In this document: in pieces, positions 1-9,391 of the stretch
Position numbering within the stretch: position 1 is the stretch's first letter
Layout: each line of letters opens with the position of its first letter
DNA from: Victivallis vadensis
GTDB taxonomy: Bacteria > Verrucomicrobiota > Lentisphaeria > Victivallales > Victivallaceae
Assembly: GCF_003096415.1 (NCBI RefSeq)
Contig: NZ_QEKH01000008.1
Span: forward strand, 1 to 64,000
Length of the DNA stretch: 64,000 nt
Reading direction: 5' to 3'
The notes under the pieces: generated by a model
Seen by the model: only the letters and a program-made list of their open reading frames with translations
Told to the model about the DNA's origin: nothing
Database searches by the model: none
Position numbers and translations under genes: made by a program

Positions 1-328
1 AAAAATTCGTGTTTTTTTCAATCAAGGTCGGCACAATAAATTCAGGAACTTCTCTCGATTCGCGGGAGCAGTTCAAAAAAACAGGAAAACTTGAATTCTT
101 ATTATTGAATCAATCGTAATGGAAATCATAAATTTCGAGAAAGTCCACTGTTTCTCTCCTTTCCCATAACTTTCCCGGTTATGCCGCAGTTGCCGTCCAT
201 TTTTTTTATTTTAATTATACTGCAAATTTCTTTTTTTTAAATTGACAAAAACAAATAAGTGTCTTTAAAAATATTAAAAAAAGTCAATTCATTTTCCGCA
301 ATCGGGCCGGCTGTGCCCGGAGGGGGCT
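1..328. other. AT-rich intergenic region, no gene seen
   Basis: No credible coding frame is visible. The stretch is much more AT-rich than the rest of the window, with runs of A and T. On the minus strand a TATAAT-like hexamer (plus 214-219) is followed downstream by a GGAGAG and a GTG that opens only a 12-codon frame. It may hold the promoter and leader of a minus-strand gene beyond the left edge, but that gene is not in the window. Confidence 0.5.
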
Positions 329-1105
329 TCACTGATGGGAAGAATTCTTCCGGCGGTATTGCGCGGGAGTTGTGCCGGTCTGTTTCTTAAAAGCGCGATA
401 AAACGTTTCCAGATTCCTGAAACGGGTTTTCTCCGAGATCTCCCGGATACTCAATGTGCTTTCAACCAGCAACTTGCATGCGGTCTGTATCCGGTAACGG
501 AGCCGATATTGGTAAGGCGGGATATTGAACTGCTCCTTGAAGAACGTTCTGAGGTAAACGGGGCTGTATCCGGCGCGGACCAGCGAAAATTCTTGCCAGT
601 TGATATCTTCATCCAGATGTTCGAGCTTATCCCTTACAACAAATATCTCTCTGGCCAGCTCCGCTCTGCGATCCACTGTTATATCCGGGACAACAAGCAG
701 ATTCTGGCGCAGCGAAGTAAACAGATATTCCGCCAGCAGTTCCGGGTCTGTTTTAAGATGAAAATCCTCCAGAGCGTCATGAACAAACGAATCCAGTGAA
801 GCAAGGTGGCGCCACTGTCCGATATGAGGAAGATTCCACTTCTTGCGGTCATAGTTCTCAAACAGCAGCAGAAGAACCCGGTAAGGTTGATTTTTCGGAA
901 AATCGTGAAGCGTCATATCCCCGGCGGCATGACAGAATACAGTACCGCGCCGATATGTATTTCCTTCATAACAGACAGCCCCGCCGACTAAGATTTCCAC
1001 ATACAGCGTATTCCGCTGGACAACAAACGGGCTGAAAGCGCACCGGGTGGAAGCACGGAAATAATAAACGACTGCAAGCCTGGGACTGTATTGACGTTTT
1101 TTCAT
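329..1105 (-). CDS. AraC-family transcriptional regulator
   Basis: Predicted 258-residue AraC/XylS-type regulator. The first 140 or so residues form a cupin-like sensing domain (a basic start MKKRQYSPRL, then alternating beta segments). Residues from about 165 to the end carry the two helix-turn-helix motifs of the family, with the recognisable tail SIREISEKTRFRN followed by FYRAFKKQTGTTPAQYRR. I start at the ATG at 1105 because the longer open frame upstream runs into the rhamnosidase gene and has no AraC-like sequence. The ribosome site is weak. It lies downstream of the GH78 gene on the same strand, separated by a hairpin, so it may sense a rhamnose-containing substrate; the ligand is inference. 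Confidence 0.85.
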   Translation of the reverse strand: MKKRQYSPRLAVVYYFRASTRCAFSPFVVQRNTLYVEILVGGAVCYEGNTYRRGTVFCHAAGDMTLHDFPKNQPYRVLLLLFENYDRKKWNLPHIGQWRHLASLDSFVHDALEDFHLKTDPELLAEYLFTSLRQNLLVVPDITVDRRAELAREIFVVRDKLEHLDEDINWQEFSLVRAGYSPVYLRTFFKEQFNIPPYQYRLRYRIQTACKLLVESTLSIREISEKTRFRNLETFYRAFKKQTGTTPAQYRRKNSSHQ

Positions 1106-1145
1106 ATTTTCCAGCGGAAAAATCAACCCGGACAGAATATTCGAA

Positions 1146-1188
1146 ATTCCGCACCCGGTCGGGCGCTTCGCGCTGCCGGGTGCGGAAT
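1146..1188 (-). terminator. Hairpin between GH78 gene and AraC gene
   Basis: A 13-bp perfect inverted repeat (1146-1158 with 1176-1188, arm ATTCCGCACCCGG) lies 6 bases past the rhamnosidase stop codon. There is no clear U-tract after it on the minus strand, so it may be a Rho-independent-like terminator, an RNA-stabilising hairpin or a processing site that lowers read-through into the AraC gene. Confidence 0.5.
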
Positions 1189-1194
1189 CCCGGT

Positions 1195-3384
1195 TTACGG
1201 CAGGCGGCAGCTGCGCTGATAGCGCCCGGATTCGAGTTCGAAGACCGAACCGTCCGGCATCGCGAGAGTCGCGGTGCAGCCGGAGGGGACGGAGAGCTGG
1301 ATCACGAATTCGCCGTCCTCCACCTTCCAATCCGAAACATAACCGCGGTATTCGGCGATGCAGGAGGCGATCACCGGGAACGGGCGCACCCGCAGATGAC
1401 GGTATCCCGGCCGCTCCCACTCATGTCGGAAACCGCCGAGATAGCGGTAGAACCACGCGCTGAGGTCGCCGAACATGATATGGTTCCGCGAATTGTTTCC
1501 TGTCCAGTTCTCGCCGAGGGTGGTCATACCGAGGTCGATCCAGTACGCCCAGCCCGGAAATTCGTGACGGGTGAAGAACTTCAGCGCCAGCTCCGCATGG
1601 CCGTATTCGGCCAGCACACGGGGGATGTACTTCGCGCCGAGAATGCCGAAGTCGCACGCGCAGTTGATCCTGCGGGCGTGTTCGGCGAGGAACTCCACCG
1701 CCGGCTGTTTGTATTCGCCCGGCACCAGGTCATGATAGAGCGCGCAGCCGGTGGCGGTGAATTCGCCGATGCCGCTGCCGGTCCCGTAACGGCCGTTTTT
1801 GCGGAGGAAGCGGGCGTTGAACGCCTTCTTGATCGCTTCGGCGAGCATGCCGTACCTCTTTTCGTCCTCCGGCCTGCCGAGGATCCGGGCGAACTCCGAA
1901 AGCAGCTGCGCATCCATGTAATAGTAACCGGTGGAGGTGATTTCGACCGGACACATCTTCTCGCGGTCAGGGTGGCACCAGTCGCCGAGTCCGAAAAAGA
2001 CGATATGATCCGTCGCCATCGATTCACAGTAATCCAGATAGCGCTTCATCGCGTCGTAGAAGCACCGGATCGCGGTGTCGTCGCCGGTGTGCAGATAGAT
2101 GTCCGCGGGCATCGACAGCAGCACGCTGTCCCACGCCGGGCCGCTGCCCCAGTTGAACCCCCAGCCGCCGGAAGGAGCGATGCCGGAGAGCTGGCCGCTC
2201 GGACGCTGATTGTCCGCCAGAATCTGCAGCCACTCCAGATAGCTCGCCGCCGGATCGAAGTTGAAAAGACCGGTTTCGGCGGCCAGCATCGCATCGCCGG
2301 TCCAGCCGTTCTTCTCGCGGTGCGGGCAGTCGGTCGGAATGCCGACATAGTTCGAGCGGTAGGCCCAGCGGGTCATCGCCTGAAGCCGGTTCAGGTCGGG
2401 TTCGGACATCGTGATTCTGCCGACCGAATCGAACGCGGTCCCGACCATGCGCGCCTCGATCTTTCTGATCGCGGCGTTGCCGGAGACGGTCGCTTTGATG
2501 AACTGGAAACCGTGGTAGGTGAAACGCGGCTCCCAGATTTCGACGCCGCCGCCCTTGAGGATGTATCTGTCGGTCTGGAATTCGCCGGATTTGACGAATA
2601 CATCCTGAGATTCGGCGGAGAGGTCCCCCTCCGGCGTCAGCCGTTCCGCATAGCGCAGCGTGACCTCCGCCCCGGCCTCGCCCTCGACGGTGATCCGGGC
2701 CCAGCCGGCCATGTTCTGCTTCGTGTCGTACACATCGAACTTCCCGGTCGGAACCGCCGGGAAGGTGCCGAGCACCCGGCACGGCGGCTGCTTTTGCTCG
2801 ACCGGCTCACCGCCGGGCGGCGCGATCCTGACCGCGTGCGGCCACGCCGAATCGTCGAAACGGTCGCCGGTCCAGCCGGGCACTTCGAGCCGGGCGTCGT
2901 AGAATTCACCGTTGCGCAGCGCATTGAAAACGATCGGCCCCTTGCCGACCCGCCAGGTCTCATCGGATTCGAGCACGGTCCTGCCGTCGATTTCCAACTT
3001 CAGCGCGAACTTCGGACAGTCGCGCCACGGCGCCGTCAGGAAATTCCACACCTCCGCCGTATTGGGATTGTACCAGCCGTTGCCGAGGATCACGCCGACG
3101 GTGTTGCGGCCGGGACGCAGGTAATCGGTGATGTCGAGCGTCACGAAACGCACATGCTTCAGATAGTCGCTGACCGCCGGATCGAGGACGCGGTCCCCGA
3201 CCTTGCGGCCGTTCAGGTACAGCTCGTAGAATCCCAGCCCGCTGATCGATACCCGGCCGTGTTCGAATTTTTCTTCATATTCAAACTCCCGCCGGAAATG
3301 CGGCGCACTGTCGCAGCGTTCCGAACCGAAGCCGCGATCCGTTTCCGGCGCGGCGATCCACTTTCCGAGAATTCCGTTATTCAT
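1195..3384 (-). CDS. GH78 alpha-L-rhamnosidase
   Basis: 729-residue glycoside hydrolase expected to release terminal alpha-L-rhamnose from glycans or glycosides by inversion. The N-terminal beta-domain has the family signature SGLGFYELYLNGRKVGD (about 45-63). The alpha/alpha barrel carries the acidic motif CPHREKNGWTGDA, which fits the GH78 consensus, and a later E in TTLGENWTG. The C-terminus is a beta-sandwich (GYVSDWK and onward). It is shorter than many family members because few accessory domains are present. No signal peptide is visible at the start, so it probably acts in the cytoplasm on imported oligosaccharides. The ATG at 3384 follows a GGAGGG site 7 bases away. It is divergent from eda-kdgK and has its own sigma70-like promoter. 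Confidence 0.92.
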   Translation of the reverse strand: MNNGILGKWIAAPETDRGFGSERCDSAPHFRREFEYEEKFEHGRVSISGLGFYELYLNGRKVGDRVLDPAVSDYLKHVRFVTLDITDYLRPGRNTVGVILGNGWYNPNTAEVWNFLTAPWRDCPKFALKLEIDGRTVLESDETWRVGKGPIVFNALRNGEFYDARLEVPGWTGDRFDDSAWPHAVRIAPPGGEPVEQKQPPCRVLGTFPAVPTGKFDVYDTKQNMAGWARITVEGEAGAEVTLRYAERLTPEGDLSAESQDVFVKSGEFQTDRYILKGGGVEIWEPRFTYHGFQFIKATVSGNAAIRKIEARMVGTAFDSVGRITMSEPDLNRLQAMTRWAYRSNYVGIPTDCPHREKNGWTGDAMLAAETGLFNFDPAASYLEWLQILADNQRPSGQLSGIAPSGGWGFNWGSGPAWDSVLLSMPADIYLHTGDDTAIRCFYDAMKRYLDYCESMATDHIVFFGLGDWCHPDREKMCPVEITSTGYYYMDAQLLSEFARILGRPEDEKRYGMLAEAIKKAFNARFLRKNGRYGTGSGIGEFTATGCALYHDLVPGEYKQPAVEFLAEHARRINCACDFGILGAKYIPRVLAEYGHAELALKFFTRHEFPGWAYWIDLGMTTLGENWTGNNSRNHIMFGDLSAWFYRYLGGFRHEWERPGYRHLRVRPFPVIASCIAEYRGYVSDWKVEDGEFVIQLSVPSGCTATLAMPDGSVFELESGRYQRSCRLP

Positions 3385-3426
3385 CGCAAATCCCTCCTCT
3401 GTTTCGCGTATATTGCCTTGCTTTTA

Positions 3427-3454
3427 AGTATAGCTCTCTTCACCGGGAATGCAA
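3427..3454 (-). promoter_or_regulatory. Promoter of GH78 gene
   Basis: On the minus strand TTGCAT (plus 3449-3454) and TATACT (plus 3427-3432) are spaced 16 bases apart, about 45 bases before the start codon. The same two hexamers occur in the divergent eda promoter. Confidence 0.55.
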
Positions 3455-3508
3455 ACGGCAGAACGCCGAGATTTCAAGAAACCTTTTCATTCCACTGCCG
3501 GAAAAAAC

Positions 3509-3537
3509 TTGCATATTCGCCGTTTTGACCGTATACT
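3509..3537 (+). promoter_or_regulatory. Promoter of eda-kdgK
   Basis: TTGCAT (3509-3514), a 17-base spacer and TATACT (3532-3537) form a good sigma70-like promoter. It is followed by a leader of about 40 bases with AGGAGTG just before the eda ATG. Confidence 0.65.
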
Positions 3538-3580
3538 ATAGCAAGGACGATTACTCACAACGAACCAACAGGAGTGACAG

Positions 3581-4237
3581 ATGAGTTTTACGTTGAAAAC
3601 CGAACAGGTGGTCACCGAACTGGGCAAAATCCGGATCGTTCCGGTCCTGGTGCTCAACGACCTGACCAGCGGCCTCAAGATGTGCGAAATCCTCGCGGAA
3701 TGCGGCCTGCCCGCCGCGGAAATCACCTTCCGCACCCAGGCGGCGGAGTCGATCATCCGCGCGGCGGCCAAAGAATTTCCGGGCCTCTACCTCGGAGCGG
3801 GCACCATCCTGAACACCTGCGACCTCAAGCGCGCCTTCGACGCGGGTGCGAAATTCGCGGTTGCCCCCGGTTTCAATCCGAAAACCGTCCGGACGGCGGT
3901 CGACAGCGATTTCGCGTTCGCTCCCGGCGTCTGCACCCCCTCCGAAGTCGAACAGGCGATGGACCTCGGCTGCAGGTTCCTGAAATTCTTCCCGGCGGAA
4001 GCCGCGGGCGGCACCAAGATGCTCAAGTCGATCATCGCCCCCTATAAACACCTCGGCGTGCGTTTCATGCCGACCGGAGGCGTGACCACCGCCAATGTGC
4101 AGGAATATCTCGCGATCAAGGAAGTCGTCGCAGTCGGCGGCACCTGGCTCGGCAAGGCCGACGATATCGCTGCGGGCAACTGGGACAAAATCCGCGAAAC
4201 CGTCAAACAGGCGGTCGCGCTCAAGGAAGGGAAGTAA
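3581..4237 (+). CDS. eda: KDPG aldolase (2-dehydro-3-deoxy-phosphogluconate aldolase)
   Basis: 218-residue class I aldolase of the KDPG/KHG family. It should split 2-keto-3-deoxy-6-phosphogluconate into pyruvate and glyceraldehyde 3-phosphate in the cytoplasm. Visible signatures are VPVLVLND near the N-terminus, AAEITFRT with the catalytic Glu, GAGTI, APGFNP, and FLKFFPAEAAGG, whose Lys is the expected Schiff-base residue, followed by FMPTGGV. The length is normal for the family. The ATG has an AGGAGTGACAG ribosome site. The kinase gene starts 3 bases after its stop, so the pair is an operon that turns KDG from uronate-containing polymers into central metabolites. Confidence 0.95.
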   Translation: MSFTLKTEQVVTELGKIRIVPVLVLNDLTSGLKMCEILAECGLPAAEITFRTQAAESIIRAAAKEFPGLYLGAGTILNTCDLKRAFDAGAKFAVAPGFNPKTVRTAVDSDFAFAPGVCTPSEVEQAMDLGCRFLKFFPAEAAGGTKMLKSIIAPYKHLGVRFMPTGGVTTANVQEYLAIKEVVAVGGTWLGKADDIAAGNWDKIRETVKQAVALKEGK

Positions 4238-4240
4238 ACA

Positions 4241-5335
4241 ATGCTGCAATACAAATCCGCTGAATCGTGCCGTTTCGACGAAGTGAGCCTCGGCGAAATC
4301 ATGCTCCGCCTCGATCCCGGCTGCGGCCGGATCCACACCACCCGCACTTTCGACGTATGGGAAGGCGGCGGCGAGTACAACGTCGCGCGCGGCCTGCGCC
4401 GCTGCTTCGGGCTGCGTACCGCGGTGGTCACCGCCTTTGCGGACAACGCGGTCGGCCGTCTGGTCGAAGACTTCATTCTGCAGGGCGGCGTGGACACCTC
4501 CTATGTGAAGTGGGTCCCCTACGACGGCATCGGCCGTACCGTCCGCAACGGACTCAACTTCGTCGAGCGCGGCTTCGGCATCCGGGGCGCCAAGAGCTGC
4601 TCCGACCGCGGCAACACCGCCGTGAGCCAGCTCAAGGCCGGCGATATCGACTGGGAGGAGATCTTCGGCAAACAGGGAGTGCGCCATTTCCATACCGGCG
4701 GCATCTTCGCGGCGCTCTCCGACACCACCCCCGATGTGGTGATTGAGGCGCTCAAGACCGCCAAGAAGTACGGCACCGTCACCAGCTACGACCTGAACTA
4801 CCGTCCGAGCCTGTGGAAAAGCATCGGCGGCGTGGAGCGGGCCCGCGAAGTGAACCGCGAACTCGCGAAATATGTCGACGTGATGATCGGCAATGAGGAG
4901 GACTTCACCGCCTGCCTCGGGCTGGAGGTCAAAGGCGTCGATGCGAATCTCTCCAAGCTCGATACCGCCAGCTTCCGCGCGATGATCGAGGAAGCGGTCA
5001 AGACCTATCCGAATTTCCAGGTGGTCGCGACCACGCTGCGCGCGGTCAAGACCGCGACGGTCAACGACTGGGGCGCGATCGCGTGGAAGGACGGCAAGTT
5101 CGCCGAGGCGGTCCACCGCCCGAACCTCGAAATCTTCGACCGCGTCGGCGGCGGCGACAGCTTCGCCTCCGGCCTGATCTACGGACTGATGACCACCGGC
5201 GACGTCGAGCAGGCGGTCAACTACGGCGCGGCTCACGGCGCGCTGGCGATGACCACCCCCGGCGACACCTCGATGGCAACGCTGGATGAGGTGAAAAAGC
5301 TGATGAAGGGAGCCGGCGCGCGCGTTGACCGGTAA
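4241..5335 (+). CDS. kdgK: 2-keto-3-deoxygluconate kinase (PfkB family)
   Basis: 364-residue ribokinase/PfkB-family sugar kinase. The N-terminal glycine-rich substrate motif is visible (WEGGGEYNVARGL, about residues 40-52). The C-terminal signature DRVGGGDSFASGLIYGLM holds the catalytic Asp near residue 306. Placement directly behind eda makes 2-keto-3-deoxygluconate the most likely substrate, giving KDPG for the aldolase; fructokinase-like specificity cannot be excluded from sequence alone. It is a few tens of residues longer than E. coli KdgK, with an insert around residues 225-245. A clear terminator follows its stop. Confidence 0.88.
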   Translation: MLQYKSAESCRFDEVSLGEIMLRLDPGCGRIHTTRTFDVWEGGGEYNVARGLRRCFGLRTAVVTAFADNAVGRLVEDFILQGGVDTSYVKWVPYDGIGRTVRNGLNFVERGFGIRGAKSCSDRGNTAVSQLKAGDIDWEEIFGKQGVRHFHTGGIFAALSDTTPDVVIEALKTAKKYGTVTSYDLNYRPSLWKSIGGVERAREVNRELAKYVDVMIGNEEDFTACLGLEVKGVDANLSKLDTASFRAMIEEAVKTYPNFQVVATTLRAVKTATVNDWGAIAWKDGKFAEAVHRPNLEIFDRVGGGDSFASGLIYGLMTTGDVEQAVNYGAAHGALAMTTPGDTSMATLDEVKKLMKGAGARVDR

Positions 5336-5356
5336 CGCTGTCCCTCCGGAAAATCC

Positions 5357-5398
5357 GACACCTGCGGGGGCATTGTCGCAACCGGAGGTGTCTTTTTC
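5357..5398 (+). terminator. Rho-independent terminator of eda-kdgK
   Basis: GACACCT (5357-5363) pairs with AGGTGTC (5386-5392), extended inward by a near-perfect GC stretch, and is followed directly by TTTTT. It lies 21 bases after the kdgK stop. Confidence 0.8.
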
Positions 5399-5420
5399 CT
5401 GAACAATTCGGAAAGGCAAG

Positions 5421-6977
5421 ATGAAAAAGCACCTCCTGCTGGCGGCGGCTCTTTTAAGCTCCGCACTGTTCGCGGCTCCGGCGCAATTGCGTCCCGGTCC
5501 GACGGAAACGCTGCCGGGCGTGGGAATAAAGCTGCGGATTTTCCGGGACTTCACCCCTGCCCCGCTGCCGCTCCCGGCCGTCCGCTGGACCCGCCGGGCG
5601 GACCAGGCGAAGCTGTTCAGCGCCGTCGAACTGTGGCGGCACCGGGAAACCGCCGGTGTCTGGAGCGGCGATGCCGGAACCGTGCTGCTTGCCGCAATCA
5701 CCCAGCCGCCGCCCGATGAAAAGGCGGTTTCCGAGGACGAAGCGACCCGGCTTTTCAACACGGCGCAGCCTCCGGGCAAATGGGATGAGGCGGCGCTGCT
5801 CGGCTGGGCCGGGCGCTTCACCGGCATGGAAGCGGTTTCCCTGAAGGAGCTTGACAGCTCGCCGCTCGGGAGAACCGTCCGCGAAGTGGTGTTTTCCGGG
5901 AAAGACGCCCAGAACACCGCCGCGTTCCTGATCTGGCCCAGCCGCGAGGAGAACCGCAAATTCCTGCTGCTGGTCACCTCCGCCGCGGCGCGCGACGCCG
6001 GGCAGTTCCGCAAGGCGGCCGGGCAATTGGCCGATTCGGTGGAATTTTTCCGTCCCGACGCTTCCGCGACGGTGCGGAGGCTGAACCGGAATACAGCCGC
6101 CGGCTCCGAAACGATGCAGGCCAGCCGGGAACGGGTGATCCGCAATATCCGCAACCTCTCCGGCTGGTGGTATCTGGAGAGCCCGAACTATATTTTCGTC
6201 TCCAACCAGACCGACCGGCGCGGCATGGAGCGGCTGCGCCGCGAAATCGAACGCGCCCGCAACTGCTTTATGAGCTGGTTTCCGCCGCAGGTCAGAATCA
6301 ACGAAGTCAGCGTGGTCCGCATCTTCAACGACCGCGACGAATACACCCGTTACGTCGGCGGCGAAATGGAGTGGACCGGCGGCGTCTGGCAGCCGGCTCG
6401 CCGGGAACTGGTGATTTCGCCGCTGAGCTGGGACGCTTCGGAAGAGAGACAGCGCGAAGCGATCGCGAAGATCGCATTCCACGAGGGGTTCCACCAGTAT
6501 CTCCACTACGCCTCCGGCGAACTGCACTTCCCGCTCTGGTTCAACGAGGGGTGCGCCGAATTTTTCGAAGGGATCGAATTCCGGGGGGCCACCAGCTTGG
6601 TCGGCCTGCCCGATCCATTGAAACGCCGCCTCGCGCGGCTCTTCGCCTTCAAAAAAAAGTACGACCTCGATGAACTGATCCGGATGAACCGCGAACAGTT
6701 TTACAATCGGGAAACCCGGGACCGCAACTACCTGCTCGCCAACGCTCTGGTCTACTATCTGCTCAAGGGTGCTCCGGCCAACGGCCAAAAGGAGTACGCC
6801 GGCATCATGTCCCGGTATTATCTCACTTTCAGCAAGACCCGGAACCCCGAGACGGCGCAAAAGGCGGCGCTCGGCACCGTCGACCTGAAACGGCTGTCGG
6901 CCGACCTCACCGCGTTCTGGAACGACGAGAGGCAGATCAGGCGGTCAATCCGTTACAATACACCGATGAAAAGGTAG
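5421..6977 (+). CDS. Secreted DUF1570-like putative zinc metallopeptidase
   Basis: 518-residue protein with an N-terminal signal peptide (MKKHLLLAAALLSSALFAAP). The C-terminal half contains the gluzincin zinc motif HEGFHQY (HExxH) followed by LWFNEGCAEFFEG, whose Glu would be the third zinc ligand. This arrangement is seen in peptidase-MA-like and DUF1570 proteins. The first 230 residues look like a separate beta-rich domain with no family I recognise. It probably acts in the periplasm or outside the cell; substrate unknown. A GGAAAGG site precedes the ATG. recQ starts 4 bases after its stop, so the two are probably co-transcribed although their functions look unrelated. Confidence 0.75.
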   Translation: MKKHLLLAAALLSSALFAAPAQLRPGPTETLPGVGIKLRIFRDFTPAPLPLPAVRWTRRADQAKLFSAVELWRHRETAGVWSGDAGTVLLAAITQPPPDEKAVSEDEATRLFNTAQPPGKWDEAALLGWAGRFTGMEAVSLKELDSSPLGRTVREVVFSGKDAQNTAAFLIWPSREENRKFLLLVTSAAARDAGQFRKAAGQLADSVEFFRPDASATVRRLNRNTAAGSETMQASRERVIRNIRNLSGWWYLESPNYIFVSNQTDRRGMERLRREIERARNCFMSWFPPQVRINEVSVVRIFNDRDEYTRYVGGEMEWTGGVWQPARRELVISPLSWDASEERQREAIAKIAFHEGFHQYLHYASGELHFPLWFNEGCAEFFEGIEFRGATSLVGLPDPLKRRLARLFAFKKKYDLDELIRMNREQFYNRETRDRNYLLANALVYYLLKGAPANGQKEYAGIMSRYYLTFSKTRNPETAQKAALGTVDLKRLSADLTAFWNDERQIRRSIRYNTPMKR

Positions 6978-6981
6978 AACA

Positions 6982-9351
6982 ATGCAAACAACCGAAAAAT
7001 ATGGCGCCCGGGAGGCGCTGAAACAGTATTTCGGTTTCGAAGGATTCCTCGACCATCAGGAGGAGATCGTGTCGGCCATGCTCTCCGGCCGCGACCTCTG
7101 CGTGATCATGCCGACCGGCGCAGGCAAATCGCTCTGCTACCAGCTGCCATTGCTGCTGCGCCCCGGTTACGGCATCGTGGTGTCGCCGCTGATTTCGCTG
7201 ATGAAGGACCAGGTGGACGCGCTGATCGAAAAACAGATTCCGGCGGCTTTCATCAACAGCACCGTCTCCTTCGGCGAACAGTGCCGGATCGTCGACCGCG
7301 CCGCCGCCGGGGAGCTCAAGCTGCTCTATGTGGCGCCGGAACGGTTTCAGACCGATTTCTTCCGCAACTTCATTTTACACACTCCGCCGTCCACGATGGT
7401 GATCGACGAAGCGCACTGCATCAGCCAGTGGGGACACGATTTCCGCCCCTCCTACTGGCGGCTCGGCGAAGTGATCGACCAGTTCAACATTCCGCAGGTG
7501 TGCGCTTTCACCGCAACCGCGACGCCGCACGTCCGCGAGGACATCCGCACCCAGCTGCACCGCCCCGGCATGGAGCTGTGCGTGGCGGGCTTCAAGCGGC
7601 CCAACCTGTCGTTTCAGGTGGTCAACTGTTCGTCGGACGCGAGCAAGTTCGCGGCGATCCGCAAGCTGCTCGCGCGCAAATGCCCGACCATCATCTACGC
7701 TTCCACCCGCAAGGGAGTCGAACAGCTGGTCGAGGAATTCGGCGTGACCGGCTACCACGCCGGCATGCCCGACGCCGACCGCACCGAGGCGCAAGACCGG
7801 TTCATGAACGATCCCTGTCCGGTGCTGGCCGCGACCAACGCCTTCGGCATGGGCATCGACCGCCCCGACGTGCGGCAGGTGATCCACTTCAATTTGCCCG
7901 GTTCGCTCGAAGCCTACTATCAGGAGGCCGGGCGCGCCGGGCGCGACGGCGAAGCCGCCGACTGCATTCTGCTCTACGCCTACCGCGACCGCTATGTGCA
8001 GGAGTTCCTGATCGACCTGAGCAATCCGCCGCCGGAGGTGGTCCAGCAGCTCTACCGCGAGCTGCGCCGCACCGCCGTCGAACGCAAGTCGCGCGTGATC
8101 GAAGTCACCCTCGGCGAACTGCTTCCCGGCGTCGAAGACGCGAAATCCGAAAACCAGCTCTCCGCAGCGATGGGCATTCTCGAAAAGGCCGGCATGATCG
8201 CGCGCGGCTACCGTCAGAGCAGCCGGGGAGTGATGCAGTTCACCGGCGATCTCGAAGAACTGCGGCTGCTGAACCAGCTGGAAAACACCCAGCGTTCCCG
8301 CTTCGTCAGCCGGGTAGTGAAACACTACGGCGCGCAACTCCGGCAGCCGGGCAACTACACGGTCGAGGAGCTTGCAAACGTCGCCGGACTGAACCCGGAG
8401 CAGACCCGCCGGGTACTGAACGCATTGAACGGAGAGTGCCTGTCGTGGAACATTCCGTTCTCCGGCCGCAGCACCGAACTGCTCCACCCGGAGCTGGCCG
8501 AAGTCGAGCTGGACTACGAGGCGATGAACCGCAAACGGGAGTTCGAGCTGAACCGCCTCGGCGAAGTGATCAGCTACGCAACCGCCCGCAAATGCCGCCA
8601 GGCCTGCCTGATCTCCTACTTCGGCGAATCCACCGACGGCTGGAGCTGCGGCAGCTGCGACAACTGCCGCGAAACCGGCCTCGCGGTCAGGCGCGCCCCA
8701 TCGGCAGGCGAGCAGGAGATCATTCAGGTGATCCTCGGCTGTATCGGCGACTTCGACGGAAGATTCGGCGCAGGCAAGATCAGCCAGATTCTGGCCGGAG
8801 CCAGAAGCGCGGAGCTGGTGAACCGCAACCTGCACCACAGCCGCTGGTTCGGCGCACTCTCGCAGCTGCGCCAGAATCAGGTGATGAAATACATCAAATC
8901 CCTTGAAGGCTGCCGCTGCATCGGCCGGATCGAGCGCGGCGACTACCCCTGTCTGGAACTGGCCCCGCACGGCATGGAGGTGTTGGCCGGCCACGCCCGG
9001 GCCGAACTCGACGTGCCGGAGGAACCGATCCGGGGACGCCGCCGCCGCGAAAGTCCGGATACAAGCGCCATCCGCCGCACCGAAACCAGAGTCGCCCGAA
9101 TGGAGCATCACGCGCTCTACGACGCTTTGAAAGCAGTCCGTGCCCGGCTGGCTGAACAGCGCGGCGTCCCGGCCTTTCAGGTGCTCTCCAACGCAGCGCT
9201 GGCCGAATTCGCGGAACGCCAGCCGCTGACCGTGCAGGAAGCGATGGAAATCAACGGAATCGGTCCGGTAAAGGCCGCCACCGTTGTCCCCCTCTTCCTT
9301 GAAGCGATCCGCCTCTGGCGCGCCGCCGAACGCGAAGCCCGCGACGGATAA
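6982..9351 (+). CDS. recQ: ATP-dependent DNA helicase RecQ
   Basis: 789-residue 3'-5' superfamily 2 helicase for recombination and repair. Walker A is PTGAGKS with Lys49, motif II is DEAH (Asp142) in IDEAHCISQWGHDFRPSY, and motif VI is YYQEAGRAGRDG. The RQC zinc site is complete (Cys538, Cys556, Cys559, Cys562). A long segment follows, then a C-terminal HRDC domain (about 710-780, ending in MEINGIGPVKAATVV). At 789 residues it is longer than E. coli RecQ (about 610); the extra part is the region between RQC and HRDC plus a basic linker. The start at 6982 fits the family's N-terminus closely. Confidence 0.95.
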   Translation: MQTTEKYGAREALKQYFGFEGFLDHQEEIVSAMLSGRDLCVIMPTGAGKSLCYQLPLLLRPGYGIVVSPLISLMKDQVDALIEKQIPAAFINSTVSFGEQCRIVDRAAAGELKLLYVAPERFQTDFFRNFILHTPPSTMVIDEAHCISQWGHDFRPSYWRLGEVIDQFNIPQVCAFTATATPHVREDIRTQLHRPGMELCVAGFKRPNLSFQVVNCSSDASKFAAIRKLLARKCPTIIYASTRKGVEQLVEEFGVTGYHAGMPDADRTEAQDRFMNDPCPVLAATNAFGMGIDRPDVRQVIHFNLPGSLEAYYQEAGRAGRDGEAADCILLYAYRDRYVQEFLIDLSNPPPEVVQQLYRELRRTAVERKSRVIEVTLGELLPGVEDAKSENQLSAAMGILEKAGMIARGYRQSSRGVMQFTGDLEELRLLNQLENTQRSRFVSRVVKHYGAQLRQPGNYTVEELANVAGLNPEQTRRVLNALNGECLSWNIPFSGRSTELLHPELAEVELDYEAMNRKREFELNRLGEVISYATARKCRQACLISYFGESTDGWSCGSCDNCRETGLAVRRAPSAGEQEIIQVILGCIGDFDGRFGAGKISQILAGARSAELVNRNLHHSRWFGALSQLRQNQVMKYIKSLEGCRCIGRIERGDYPCLELAPHGMEVLAGHARAELDVPEEPIRGRRRRESPDTSAIRRTETRVARMEHHALYDALKAVRARLAEQRGVPAFQVLSNAALAEFAERQPLTVQEAMEINGIGPVKAATVVPLFLEAIRLWRAAEREARDG

Positions 9352-9383
9352 GGGGATTCTGCGCCGGCAGGATCGAAATCCCC
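9352..9383. terminator. Hairpin between convergent recQ and AraC genes
   Basis: GGGGATT (9352-9358) is the reverse complement of AATCCCC (9377-9383), in the 40-base gap between two convergent genes. There is no T-tract, so any terminator role is weakly supported. Confidence 0.35.
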
Positions 9384-9391
9384 GCTATCTT

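Noticed and set aside
1-328. Short leader peptide gene on the minus strand (12 codons after GGAGAG)
   Set aside because: It is too short to support, and the downstream gene that would explain a leader lies outside the window.
3551-6154. 867-codon open frame on the minus strand
   Set aside because: It runs opposite eda, kdgK and the peptidase-like gene, all of which have clear family motifs; the antisense product is low-complexity.
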